Positions 24,101-37,500 of a stretch of 64,000 bases of DNA are shown here, one piece after another (position 1 is the stretch's first letter; every line of letters begins with the position of its first letter). The translations under genes and the position numbers were made by a program. This DNA comes from Lineus longissimus. Its lineage: Eukaryota > Nemertea > Pilidiophora > Heteronemertea > Lineidae. The notes under the pieces are model-generated. The model saw nothing but the letters and a program-made list of their open reading frames with translations. It was not told where the DNA came from and ran no database searches. The stretch spans positions 3,658,001 to 3,722,000 of the forward strand of contig NC_088320.1 of NCBI RefSeq assembly GCF_910592395.1, given 5' to 3'.

Positions 24101-24314
24101 AGTGATCAAAATATAGATGAGGAAGCGCTTGAGTTGATACGAGTGCCACAACATTATTCTGAAAAATACAACTACAAATTCACAAGACTTACAATCTGAG
24201 TGTGAATTCTACATAATTGTGAATGCTAGTTACATGTACTTCCTAACACCCCACATGCTCATAATGTAGGGTCTAAGAGATCATGGATCACACTTGAACA
24301 GATAATTTGGGGAA

Positions 24315-24392
24315 CCTTGATAGCTCAATCAGGACAGGAGAGCATTAGACTCGCCATCTGAAGATCCGAAGCTCGAATCCCAGTCAAGACAA
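24315..24392 (+). repeat. tRNA-like pseudogene or SINE head (Ala CGC-like)
   Basis: CTTGAT...GTCAAG, a TAGCTCAATC...GAGC D arm, a TTAGA/TCTGA anticodon stem around CTCGCCA and GCTCGAATCCC resemble a tRNA. The T stem has three mismatches, so it is not expected to work as a tRNA. It lies opposite the 3' UTR of the adaptor gene. Confidence 0.5.
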
Positions 24393-24572
24393 CTTGATTT
24401 TTCTTTAATGCTGAATTCTATATGGTTTCAGTCCTTATTTCATCAAGGACATTTCTCAGATCTTAGAAATTTCAGGGATGGACAGAATCAGATTTAACGT
24501 GATTGCCTTCCCTTGCCCCCATCACCGACAAAGTCTTTTTTTAATATCAAGCCACTCCATAAGGTTCCACAA

Positions 24573-27500
24573 TCATGGTTCAATCATTTCAAAACGATTT
24601 CTCTCCTCCTCCTCAAAATGTCCGTTCACATGGTCCTCAAAATCTTTCTGGTCAATCAAGAATGGAAACTCGCTGTTACAAACGGGACAGATGCGAGCCT
24701 CCACAGTCAACCTGGCACCACCTGACACTAGAGGTGAAGGCTGTAGTGCCGGTTCCGTTGAATCGCAACATTCCAGAACATGTTGCTGGAATTCTTCCAT
24801 AGACATTGCCGAAGTTGGGAAGTCAACATTACACATCGGACACGTGTGCATGGCCTCAGCAAGCGTGGCTGCAACCTGGCGGCCTTCTTTCATATATTCC
24901 TCCTCGCGATAGATATTCCTGTTGGGGATGACTTTGTGACCGACAAGGGGGTCATTGTTCAGAATCAAATTATCTGGGCGCTCGGGCCGATTCTTATCCG
25001 TCTGCACATTCAAGTTAACATTTTGAGAGGTGTTGTCATAAATACGACGAGTGTTTGTGACATCCTCGTTGCGCTCAATATTTAGCGGGCGTGGCTGTTG
25101 TGAGGCACTATTGGGACGATAGCGATTCTCCAACTCTGAATTCATAACACCAGCAGAACTGCGACGAGAATCACGGTCCCGATCTGCACTCGTGCTACGC
25201 GGATGAGCAGCCTGCACGTTCAAGCTATTCCCAGTGTTGAAGCCTTGCATGTCCTGCACAGTCAGTCTGTGGCTTTGACGTGGCAGGGTACTTGATGGGT
25301 AAAGACCAGGCCTGGCGGTAGCACCAGATGGGGATCTTCCCTCACGATCCTGATCGACAGCCGTATTATCATCTAAATTATCCAAAACATCCAAATTGCC
25401 AAATACATCCTCCATGTCATCATTCAAATGTTCCAATGAATCGTTCCGGGCCATGCTCAACTGTCCCAGCCAGTTTTCCATCGCCTCACCCTTATACGAC
25501 TGGTTCCCGTACTCATTGCACGATTTATCAACATCACTTCCATTCTTGCCAGAACTGCCATGAAAGCTACGCGCCTCATATGACCCCTGGGACGTCGAAC
25601 GTCGGTGATACTTATCATGCATGACCCCATCATACGGATTCAGCATTTCCTTCTGTGGCAAGTTAACTGATGCCCCCTGGTCGGGGTTATCAGAGCCAGC
25701 CTCCTGCTGCGAGGACGCTGGTTTCGACTTGAAGGAAGGCGACCGCTGGGATGTCTTTGGCCGAGCACCATGTGACGTGGCAGCACTGGAAATTGCACTC
25801 GAATCTGAAATGACAGGTAAATGAAAAGAATACATCAGTACAAAATCTTATTAATTTGTTGGCACCCAGAGTTTATCCGGTTCTACATGATTGTGAAAGA
25901 GTTCATACGCATGCGTGACCAGATACAAGATCTGGAAATTGCGTTCCAAGTTCTGTCGATCACTGGTTGATGGTGCCGATTCAAGGGAGCATTTGGTCAC
26001 TGCCACTTCGCCTACATGGCCTAAAGACCTACATACATGTTACAAAAATATCTTTGGTAGTGTCACTACATTGGATTGATCGACATATGTATGTTGTTGT
26101 AGCCTTCTGAATAACATTGGATCCAAGAACTATCATGGTTAGTATTCATACGAAGATGAGTCAATACAGGTGAATCCTCATGCAAACATAATGTAACCAG
26201 CCTCAAGCAAAAACAAACACTTGAGTTGAGTCTGTGGGCTACCGTAGCCAAGCTGTTGGCTTGCATGACTTGGGTAAAACAGGTGGAGGCTCCTTCATGA
26301 GGTCATGTTAGAAATTTGTATAAAATGAAAGTCAGTATGATTTCAATAGATATTGTTTCTCCTGCCAATGCTTGAGAAAAAAAATCAAGAGGTGGGGTTG
26401 GGTTGAGTGTGTACCACCTGCCTTATCAATTACTTGTCACGGTCACCTACAAGGTTTTAAACGATTCAAAAAGACAGGTCACCTACAGTGTACTATAAAT
26501 ATGACACTTCCCATTAAACTTGTAAGCCCTATTGATTGCATGTCATGTATGTACTGTTTTGGAAAGTCGCCACATTTGCTTGTCAATTCTGGTCGATTAG
26601 GCCGACTCATATACATTCATGATGGTAGAAACAAGGCCTCAACGATTTTCTCTTATTTCCATACACATCTACATTGTAGGTTGGCATTCTCTCAAATTTG
26701 GTCATTTGATCAATATGATTTCGATGAAATATTAGAATAAACGGGATACAGCAAATCTTCATCACTCTATAAAACTCAGTGAAAATAGCCCTTTGAACTT
26801 TCCTCTCTTTCTGAGTCAAAGACTACCTGAACTGCCATGTTTTAGCTGATTATCAAGGTAGAAAGATATCAGCCAATTAAGCCTACTCGGGACTGTGTGG
26901 AGGAACCACGGATATTTTTGTTTGAATGTTAGTTTAGCCTTTAGGTTGGCATTTGGTGCGAACTCAAACACCTGGTTTTATCATAGGGAAATACTCCTCT
27001 CTCTTATCTTAGAAAGGCAATGTATTCTTCATCGTTTTGGTAACGTCAGAGAGGTTAGTTTTGGCAAGTTCTGTTCTGTTTTGAAAAGTTCATCAGAGTT
27101 TGATATGAAGCCCTCAAAACATCTACATATACATATATCAAAAACAGCATCTTATAATTTTTATCATACAAGTTCAAGTATTCCTTTACAACACTGCTTT
27201 ATTTACAAACAATAAACATGGAAGTCGCACTATCAGGGGTTTCAAGATCATTATCATGTGAAGATGAAGAGCTTAGACCACTGGGAACACAATGCACTAC
27301 CTGCAGAGTGCCATGTGTTTACACTTTGAACAGCTTGCTGAGGTTGCGGATTTCAACACATTTTAACAATTCAACTTGGAGTAATTGAAACGTTGTAAGA
27401 TGAATGTGCTACATACATTTCATGTAGCCTTACTGCCTACAAACACTTTTAGTAATCTTGCTAGTCAGTGCAGCAGTTCAATCAAAGAATCCTTTTGTTT

Positions 27501-29057
27501 GACCCAGAAAACTTCCAAACGATTATGGTGCTTTCTTTCGACTTAAAAAGGATTACCATCTTTTACCAAATTATGCACGCCATCTATCAGTAGACAAGAA
27601 AACTGCATAGCAGACGATCTTTTTAATGAAACTCAATTGTGAATAACATAGGCGGTTGTCACAATTCAGCGACGGTGGCAGTTAAAGGGTTAAGTATGCA
27701 ACACTGCACATGCATGCCCATAGAGTTTTCGTAACTCACCTCTGGAGCGCCTCCTATGGCAACTAAGGATACTATTTCGATCAGCCTCCCGACTCAGGAG
27801 CTGATCAATAAGCTTCTTCTGATCACAGACGACATTGAGAAGGTCACGCAGCTCGACGTGGTACTGATGGACAGTGCCCTTTAATTCTTCAATCACAGAT
27901 TCATTTTCATCACCTGTATCAGAATGAGAACATAGATTGATAAATACATAGTAAGAATGAGATCTAACATACAATTTTCGATGTTTCCCGGTTCAAATCA
28001 GGATACTATATTATTACCCCGGTGCGATCTCCACAGAATCATACAGGGGTTTCAAGGAGCAAGAAGAAAGCGCTCAATTGAACTGGACCAGTAGGGGACC
28101 TAAGCAGTGACTCGGCCGGGTGTCAAACCCACGACCACTTGTCTACAAATGCTGTTCCATGTCTTGAATTCAACATAAAGGAAGTCACGTTCTTATAAAA
28201 TCAATGTTGTATTTACATTTACAAACAAGGGTTGACCAAAGGTTATGCATGCTACATACAAAAGACAGTTTTGCAAGAAGAATGCTGTCTTTAGAACTAA
28301 CGTGGGTAAAATAATACGCACCAATGTGGGAGTGGGACACCTCTTCCTGCAGTTCAGACTTCGACAACAAATATTCCTCCTCTAAGTAAGAATTCTTCAC
28401 TTTCTGTTCTTTCAACAGCTTTTCTAAAAACTTGAAGCGTTTTTCCAAACTAATATTTTGACGCATGTACTGTTCATTCTCATTTTCCAACTTGGCATTT
28501 TTATCCAGCCAGTCATTTTCTCGCGCCTTGAACTGTGTGAAAAAAGACTGTTGTGCTTTTTTAATCTCGATATTTTCGGACGATAATGTAGCATTTGCTC
28601 TCTCAACATTTTGGCATCGGTCCGTCAAACGAACTTTCTCATCAAGTAATTTTTGTTCATGTTCCTGAAGCTTAAAAAGCTTTCCTTCCAACTGCTGAAG
28701 AGTCACATTCACCAACTGCTCTTCTGATGACGTCACTGCACCATTTGCCGAAAAAGCAGACCCAGAAATTTGGGGTGAGCTCTCTCTAGACGCAGTCGGT
28801 GTCAAATCAACACTAGAGAGAGACGATGTGCGTATGCCATCAGGCCGCTGGAGTTCTTTTAGTTTTCTTGACAACGTTTTATTCTTTTGTTCGAGATCAT
28901 TGTAGCGTTTTTTCAGGTCGTTATATGCTGTGTTGAGTGCATGATGCGATGCAGGCTGTACATCGGGTTGTTGGATTTCCCCGCCCAGTTGCCCTGGGAC
29001 TCGGGTATTGTTGTATCCATATTCGATTAGAGGCATAGTACTATTGGTACTGGGCAT
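24573..29057 (-). CDS. coiled-coil adaptor with two UBZ1-like zinc fingers (TBK1-adaptor-like)
   Basis: Three minus-strand exons, 29057-28322, 27913-27740 and 25804-24573, join in frame (736+174+1232 bases, 713 residues). TAG directly precedes the ATG, and a CAG acceptor at about 29065 implies a 5' UTR intron. Residues 38-63 (HHALNTAYNDLKKRYNDLEQ) match the N-terminal block of NAP1/AZI2 and SINTBAD/TBKBP1. Coiled coil fills about 39-70 and 115-245. Exon 2 (VHQYHVELRDLL..KKLIDQLL) resembles the TBK1/IKKi-binding helix. A long disordered Ser/Asn/Arg-rich stretch leads to two zinc fingers, CPMCNVDFP..HVLEC (about 625-649) and CPVCNSEFP..HVNGH (about 676-699). In the family such proteins scaffold TBK1 signalling or act as ubiquitin-binding autophagy receptors in the cytosol. 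Human SINTBAD has one such finger and TAX1BP1 two, so this protein combines both patterns. The exact orthologue is uncertain. Confidence 0.82.
28035..28150 (-). repeat. possible tRNA-derived SINE fragment in adaptor intron 1
   Basis: On the minus strand AAGTGGTCGTGGGTTTGACACCCGGCC resembles a B box (GGTTTGACACC) in a SINE-like setting. The A box side is poorly preserved. It lies within the intron 27914-28321. Confidence 0.35.
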
Positions 29058-29063
29058 CTAAGA

Positions 29064-29635
29064 CCTGAAAAATAAAAGATGTAGGCTAGGCTACAGTATG
29101 TTATAATTTGAATTTAATAGCTTTTATTAATAAAACTAGACCAAGCTATTCATCATATAAAAGTTTCATTTATATAAGTATTATATTAGTGCAGGTAATA
29201 ATATGGTACTATCCTTATCAAACATGTCAAATCAATGTGCATCAATGAATCTGATATCGGCGTGCAAAACGGGGGGACTGTGTATTTTATACTATTTTGG
29301 ACTGAAACACCTGTCCAATACAACGCGGTCTCTACACCTTCCTGCTAAAATTTAAGACACAAACTATTACCTACATCATAACTGAGCCTATCACTTTTAT
29401 TTAGGTTTCCGCGATAGTAGTTTACATCGTTATAAACTTGTTTTGATGGCGAATAAAAACATCACAAAATATCGACTTTACACCAGCAATGGCGTTTGGG
29501 GAATCCCCTTTCGCGCAAAGTTATTTCCTCCTCGCGATCAACCAATCACAGTTAAGAACGCAATAATTACGTCAGAGAGCGATCGAAATTCAGTTATGAG
29601 TTACATAGACGTCCTGTAGATGGCTCTACTGGTAC
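29064..29635 (-). promoter_or_regulatory. 5' UTR intron and promoter region of the adaptor gene
   Basis: The acceptor at about 29065 places a non-coding first exon further up. A CCAATCA motif (about 29540) and a GC-richer stretch near 29510-29580 fit a promoter around 29.4-29.6 kb. The exact start cannot be seen. Confidence 0.4.
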
Positions 29636-30082
29636 GGTAATGACTTTTGAACACCCACTATTCTGGTTTTCCCGATAGAGGCGCCACTGTCTTTTTTGAA
29701 AAACAGAAGTCCAACAGTCGTTATAGTATTCACCGAGCATTATCCGTCAATTATATGAAAAAAATATTTAGATAAAAAAGATGTATTTTGGCATAAAGAA
29801 TAATTACAATACATGCAAGATATGAATAAGGAAACATTTGAAAATGTATTGCTCTCTTGGAGAGCGAACATAATTAAAACCTTACCTTACAGCGGAGATA
29901 AAAGTTGGATATGTTTTGTGAATTGTATTCTTATATGCCGAAATACAGATTTTTTCCATGTAACTCACGAAAAATGTTCGGTGCATACCACAGCGACTGC
30001 CGGACTTGCCACATTTTTCACAATTAGCAAGTAGCGCCCCTATCGGGGAAACTAGGAAAGTGGGTGTTCAAAAGTCATGACC
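29636..30082. mobile_element. 447 bp foldback MITE with long inverted ends
   Basis: The outer ends share TGACTTTTGAACACCCACT in inverse orientation (29641 and 30078). Imperfect pairing continues inward for about 110 bases, including GAAGTCCAACAGTCGT against GCAAGTCCGGCAGTCGC and ACCGAGCATT against ACCGAACATT. No open frame is long enough to be a transposase. It sits just upstream of the adaptor gene's promoter region. Confidence 0.85.
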
Positions 30083-30586
30083 CACGGGTACCTGCTCTAG
30101 TACCACTTTCGTGTCACAGATGGAGACACTGACCGTTCGGTTTGGTCTTCGGCAATCATGGTTGTCCTTAACGACTGTACAGACGACGACCAATCGAATA
30201 GGCCTGCAAGCATTACACACGAACAGGCTGTGCATTTCATAACCTGATGGGAACAAGGGACATAAGACAATACCCATAGAAAAACCAGCGATAAAATCGT
30301 AATTGTGACAGCTTAAGTGTGATTCGTGGAAAGGTTGTTTTAATCTCGGATTTTGACCTGCTCTTCTGGACAGGGCCGGGCGGATGATTTTCGCAACATA
30401 GGATGTGTGTTTGTCTCGATGTGAGTCATATTGCAGAGGATAGTAGCTCCAGGCACAACATGGGGTCATAATGAAGGGGGTCACTCGCGAAGAACACGTG
30501 AAGGTATGAATAAAATTTCCGTATAATCTCTGTGACATTTGTACTAAGGGACGGCATGACCTATAGGTCTACCACCTGTACCATAT

Positions 30587-30605
30587 GGGGGGGGGGGGGG
30601 GGGGG
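30587..30605. repeat. poly-G run (19 G)
   Basis: An uninterrupted run of 19 G. Such runs are prone to length error in sequencing. Confidence 0.95.
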
Positions 30606-31052
30606 ATGATCCAAGGAAAAAAGTGCTGATATCGCTGTAGTTGTACCAGGTTGGGACTTCTCTTTACCGTTTTATTTCGAGATTGTCTGTATTACATCGT
30701 CATCGAAAAGATAACACAGATAGCGAATTATTATTTTGGGCACTCGCCATATATTCTGGGAGTCGATGTGATCGGCAAAATTCCTAACATCGACCAAGCC
30801 AGAGGATCCCACTGTTTTCAGCATTCACACTGTATGTTTTAACCAATGTGAGATAGAAATAATGGCCGATAATTTGGCAGCAATTTCGGTGCTCTATATT
30901 AATAGACGTGCAGATAATGACGCTTATTTTCATCAGCATATATATGCAACTACCATATTTTTTACTTTGATGATGAATGTGGTCACTTGACTCAATATTC
31001 TGTAAGGCAGGTTTTGCAAGCCTTACGAAGATCTACACGAACGAAGAAGTCG

Positions 31053-31091
31053 GTAAAGGCATCATGTAAAGGCATCATGTAAAGGCATCAT
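31053..31091. repeat. 13-mer tandem repeat x3
   Basis: GTAAAGGCATCAT occurs three times head to tail without change. Confidence 0.9.
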
Positions 31092-31593
31092 TTAATTTGT
31101 TTTGAAGATTACAAAATATGATTTACGATTGCCTTGTAAACGAATGAGCACACAACTTGGTGATATAACAGACCTTCGTACTTCTTCGTCGCTCGTACGG
31201 ATTGCGGCACCTGCCGTTTTACCATTGACAATATTTTCCTCGTATCGTTGCCCATTTTGGGGAGCGCCTTTGAATGTCAAAACACGTGAGAATTTCAATT
31301 CTAAAGATGCAAAATATTTTCCCATCTAATCGGCAATTTGATTAAGAGTTTATGACAAATTGAAATTAACTTTGCCGCCGAGAACCACGTGTTATTTTCT
31401 TTGATTGGCATTCCAGCTCCATATATCGCAAGACGGCAGACGACGGTCATAAGTGACATCACGACGATAAACATCACGAGAAAAAGTCAAATTTCTGAAG
31501 CAAGAAAAGTGCGCGGTTAGATTCGACAGAATGACTTGGTAAAGCAGCGGCAGACGTTTCGCTTGAAAGAGAGACATCATCAGTGTGAAAAAC

Positions 31594-34500
31594 ATGGCAG
31601 ATTACAAAACAAAACTCGTCGACGAAAAGTCGGAACCGCCCTCTTTCGGCAGCATCCAGGAAAAGCCAAAAGATGCAGATACAGAGAATAGAACGGACTC
31701 GACAGGGTCAGAAACGGACAAAACTGCCGTGCGGTGGTATATCTTGACGTTATTCTGTCTCTGGGCATTGACTAATTTAGCATTTTGGAACACTTGGGGT
31801 CCGGTGGCACAGTCGTCCATGTTAGTATTTGGTTGGAAGCAGCTTGATGTTGTGATGCCTGTGATTCTTGGGACGCTCGCGTCTGTCCTGACGCAGATAT
31901 TTTACTCTTGGTTGTTGGATTTTTGTGGTAAGTAGATACAGAAAAAACCCGGATAAAACAAGAGAGTTTAATCAGAGTCTTGAAAGACTCTGGTTTAATA
32001 AGAATTGCAAAACCAATGGCCGAAGATGAAATCATACGGTACCAAATTTGGGCCCAACCCTAGTGGCACGCAAAAACTCCCACAGGTCCTGTCGAGATTC
32101 ATACTTGTGCCACAAAGCTGAACAATAGTGCGTACACCAAGTATACTGAAGCCTGCATTCTTTTTCACGAAGAAAACTACAAACCTCAGTATTTTCTTCC
32201 GTCCAATATTTCATAACTTATATGTATATAAAAACAGTCGTTTATCGTTTTATCGCTGTCAGCGATAGTCTCTGTTGTCAATCCCATTTATCACATTTGT
32301 GCAGGCCTATGTGTGATACACTCCGGACGCAGCTGACCCATCTCGTCACTCCCCCTATATATGAAATAGTATGAATACATGTAGGATGACGAAAGGGACT
32401 GCCCGGGGAGTCGAATGTGTGATTGTGTAGATGCATTTGCTGCTTAAATACAGCTGCAAGCTGCGACATCGGCCTATCTCGCGTTTAATTGAATGTTGAA
32501 CTGTGGAAACAATAGAATAAAATTCTGAAAGGCAATCGATATTCTGGCGAGAATGGTCATAGCATTGGATAAATGTAGATTGATATTTTTATTTGCACAA
32601 TTTCTGAATTGTCTCTCAACTTGACCTGGCTGCTTGAGGTGTTTGTAAAAAAGAGTCAGAAACTGGGTTAAAATCCCAATTGAGCAACGACAGTATAGAG
32701 TGGATATCAGCTGATTACCCTGTTTTTATGCCACAAAGCCCATGCGTAGACTATATCCGAGGAGACACCGCCGATAAGTCGGCATGACAAAGCCTGGCAT
32801 AACATAACACCTAAACGTACACTGGGACTGGGATGATGCAAGCTATAGCTAGCTGGTGTTGGGTTTAACTTATGACAATGGGGGGGGGGGGGGGGAGCTA
32901 TAGGCAGATTACAAGGGGCCCAATACGCCATCTTCAGCTGACTATGCACAGTTAGTTTGCTGCGTCGTGTTTTATTCAACACCAGATAAGATACATTCCT
33001 CATTACAGATGGGAGGGCCCCTATATCTGGGACTTCGTGTAACATAATCTTAAATCATCCTGATTCTACCTCAACGACCACTCCACGTCCTTTCAAACAC
33101 ATGCAGCTACAGTCTATGAAAAAACAGTTTTTAAAATGTTCATTTCTTTCACTAGACATTCTATTGCAGGTCTTCGCCGTGTCTCCTTGATATCAGCTAG
33201 TTTGATGCTAGTTGGAGCCGGCGTTCGTTGTATCACGTCTTCCGTACCCGCAGCAACATGGTAGGTACAATCATATTGCACTGTCATGGGTCCGTCGTAG
33301 AAAGGAAGTTCGCTAGCACGTCGCTGGCCCAATCATCATCAGGGGACAGGGGTGGTGGGAAAACATATCTGAGAACATATTATGAGCGGGGCGCAAATGA
33401 TTCTGTTATGCGCTAGCCTTATAATCTCGGACGCATTACAGGTCTTTGGACGCTATATACTGTATGTATACATTATAGATAGAACCTTCCAGCATATGTG
33501 TCTCCCGAAAAAATGAGTTTCATCAAGTTTCTTTCTCTCTTGTTCTTCTCTTAAGGCTGGCCAACATCGCGGCCATTTTGAACGGACTAGGCGCTCCGAT
33601 CTTCATAGGGGGCGCTCCTGTAATTTCTGCCATTTGGTTCCCAGCCTCCGAAAGGATCACAGCAACGAGTTCCGGTATTGCATTTGCTTATGGAGGAATA
33701 GCATTTGCGTTTCTTTTAGGTAAATCTTGCAAAATTCTTTGTGGAATTCCGAGAATCACAGAAGTCGTAAAAAATGCAGATTTTTCACTAATATCGCAGA
33801 ATGCCATAACAATTCCGGAAATCGGTTCAGCGCATTGCATTCTTCGTCAACAGTCGGTTTCTACATGTACTGTCGTTTGTTAACGCACAACTCAGTTCAA
33901 GCAGCAGATGACCGGTCAGACACTGCTGGTGCAAGTTTTAAAGCGTGATTTTAAATAAAATTGTTGTGTAAAATTAATATTACTGGTAATATTAACGTGA
34001 TTCACTGATACCATGATCTGATACACTCCATGTTATTTTTTTATAGGTCCATTCGTTGTGAATTACAACCCAGAAACCTTTCCTGGTGCCATCATCTCTG
34101 AAAAGTACGTTTCGGTGACTTCAAACGATCGTTATCCACGTTGTACATATCATTAGAATGAGGGGAAATATTATATATCATTACTACATTTTAGAAATGT
34201 AGTATCCGCAAAAGAGTTTTCGAGGCTTCCGTTAACGCCAATACGTCAATCCCATAAATGATAATTTGGAGAGCGTGGTGTGACATTTTCTGTGTTTTTC
34301 TCCTTGGGGCTCCTTTGTACCCATTTTCCCATAGAGTCTCGACTTGATCGTTATTGTCCACGGGCCAATTGTCAGCTGGGCATGAGGAAATTATACTTTG
34401 AGCCCAGCTGTTTAAACATGCTTCCTCTCACAGTGTAATCAAATCTCTTTCCAGTACGACTTCATTTAACACTACAACTGTGCCCACAGAGCCAAGCGCC

Positions 34501-37500
34501 CTGTCAGCCAACTTCTCTCAGGGTAAATAAATACATGTAATAATTAAATACCTTTTAACAAAACGGCTAGATTCAGATCGAAAGTGTTTTTCCCAGTGTT
34601 TTCAGCATATGTTTCTTGGCCTATTCATCGATTAGGCCTCTCGGCAGAAGCAACAGCTTTGAGAAACAAAATGCAGAATGTTCGCTGTGATTCTGTTTCT
34701 GCTTCTTCTTCTATTGCCATGACATGAAATGTGATTTATCTTCTGTTCACCTGATCTCCAATAAAATGTACAGGGTCAACCAAAAAATCCTCCGGAAGAC
34801 CATCTTTCAACTAACCGGTATCCTTCTGGGAAAAAATGGGATCAAGATATCTGGATTTAGACTAATACCATTAATGTGATGTTCTTTCTTTTCCAGCATT
34901 TATCGACAACCAGAGACATAACATTATGAATCTAATGTACATCGGTAAGCGAAGTTTACACCACAGGGCTCCAACTACTAATTGGCCAAAATACTCACAT
35001 CTCGGCACACCTGAAAAGGAAAGCTAGTAATTTGGTACATAAGTCTGAGTACTGAGTATCTTTTTGTCAGTTATTTTTGCCGAGGATCGGTTGAATTTTA
35101 ATTTTTTTAAACATTTCACCATCCCAGCTTCTATAGGCCCTTGGCCTACTAGAGGGTTAAACAATTCAGCACCGCGCCTACGAGAAATGACAGGTTGAGG
35201 CGATAGATTATTGTAAATGATCGATAACTGTCGATGAAACCAGAGTACATCATTGCGACACCAGAACACCTGTCGTTGCTGCGCTGTACTTCGGGCGGTG
35301 AAAAGATTTCAGCGATTGGTGCTCCGTCTATTAAGGGTCGAGGCCAACATATACCAGATGCTTTTTATCAAATATAGCGATTTGTCAAGGGCAATATGGA
35401 CTTTTCTAGCTCTCAGAATGTGTAATCGTCCGAGGCCGATGTTACATTTCGAGGAACAGAACAATCCCTATTCCCCGAAAATGGCTACATTTTCTATACT
35501 ATACATGGTCACCGCGAATTACTGACACGCCGCGGAAAACGAAGTCACGAATTTCACTCCGGTGATATGTTGCGAGAAATTCGGCCATAAGCAAATGAAC
35601 CATACAGGCCATAATGACGGGTAAAAGGGAGTTTTCGCAAACGCCCCCGAAACGTCAACGCGAACCCCATCCCATCGTTCGGCAAAGTTATCGGGAGGAC
35701 GAACAATGGGATAGGCGTTCACATTGGCGTTTGCGAAAACTCCCTGTTGACTTTTTTGTATTATTTTCAGAGTTCGGTTGGATCGGCTTCCTGTTCCTGG
35801 TGACCATGGTCTACTTCCCAGACAAACCACCCAAGCCTCCCAGCATCTCCGCAACGCAAGGGAGGACGAACTGTTATGAGGGTTTAAAGACATTACTTAG
35901 GTACGTTCCAATGGCAACTTCCGAATGAGGCGAACAGTTATAAGGACTTGGACCTAAATGCATACATTTACAAGTACATGTATATACTTGTACTTTTTTT
36001 TGATTTCCAGCGATTTTCATTTCTGGATGGTATTGGTGCCTTTCGCTCTGACTCAAGGCTTCTTCTTCGGCTGGGGCAGCGCATTGGAGTTAAATCTTCA
36101 CCCAATAGGGGTCACTCAGGTAAATAGAATCACATATTAGGAGTAACCCTTTTTCATCACTTGTGCGAACGAGAGTGTTTGCGAGAAATCCTATCACAGA
36201 TGGGGTAATGTGGTGACGTTTTGCCACGTGATTTCAGGTCTATTGTCAACCGTCTTCGCGTGCATTCGGCGTGTATCGATGGATGGGGGCCGTCGTCATT
36301 TATTATGGCTCCAGATGGCGTCATCACAAAACGCCTGATCATTCGACGTTTCCATTCCAGTACGAGGCCGGATGGGTGGGGTTCGCATCATCAATAGCAG
36401 GAATAGCAGGCACCCTAACAATCGGGCGGATAGCTGACGCCTTCTCTCACCATCTTAAGATTATTGTGATTGTCTTCCTAGCCGTCGCTGTGATATTTTG
36501 TGCTTGGATGACGGTCATCATAGACAGCCTTGTAGCTATGAACTTTGGTGAGTGTATCGAGAGAAATTGTGATCTTTTCATGAGGATAATGATTTCAATC
36601 TTGGAGGCCATTTGCTGACACCGTGACTATACAAGTACCCGGTGTCCCATTGGTATCCAAGTTGATCAAGTAGAGGGGGATGTATGGAGAAGAATGCAGC
36701 GGGAAAGAAACGGCTCTTGATGTATTCTTTTTAATGTTCTTAGACAGACGAAAATTCGGTGTCCCAACTATAACTTAACTGAATAACAAGATAAGGACTT
36801 GTATGGAGGAGTTGGCAATGCAAACAGACGTCCAGGCACGGTCCTCATGTCGTATATGTATTTTGTGAACCTCTGTGTTGGTTTTGAACATATTTGTTAC
36901 ACTGATCATTTCACATCAATTCCTACCGCTGTCACCAGTTGCAATGGAACTTAGACCAGTTTTCATAGAACTTTGACGTCAGTTTTAATGGAACTTACAC
37001 CAGTTTCCATGGAAATTTTCACCAGTTTCATTCATTTGGAGCTGTCACTAAGTTTCAATGGAACTGATGCCAGTTCTCATAGACCTTGCGTCAGCTCCAT
37101 AAAAACTTTCGTCAGCTTACATAGAAATTATGTCAGTTTCTTCAATGGTTCAATGGAAATTTACGTTCACTCTAACAAATCCCTCTTATTTCTCCCTGCA
37201 GCCGCTCTGCTAATCGCCACAGTGGTGTCAGCCACGGCCACTCAGGCCACCTGCCCCCTGTTCTACGAGATGGCCTGTGAATCATCCTATCCAGTGTCCG
37301 AGTCAGTGATTGGCGGAGTTCTTACCATGGCCGGAAATGTTATCAATGTCCTGTTTCTTTTGGTGTTTTTGATACCGAATATTGGTGAGCATATTATCGA
37401 GTCGTACGCCGACTCGGTGGAACTTAAGATAGTGCTTTTTATACGATACCAGTCGGTAAGGGGAGGTTTCCATTCTCCCCTTCTTTTGGCTTGAATGCCA

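Larger units (their letters stand above)
30083..31593. other. intergenic and promoter stretch before SLC49A4-like gene
   Basis: No gene is supported. A 156-codon minus-strand frame (30068-30538) overlaps the MITE end and has no recognisable features. The stretch contains a 19-base poly-G run and three copies of GTAAAGGCATCAT. The promoter of the downstream transporter is expected close to 31593. Confidence 0.45.

Noticed and set aside
24315-24392. Second candidate tRNA gene
   Set aside because: The anticodon arm pairs, but the T stem has three mismatches and the acceptor is short, so it was called pseudo-tRNA or SINE.
30068-30538. 156-codon minus-strand frame
   Set aside because: It begins inside a MITE end, has no recognisable motif or splice partner, and its composition looks random.
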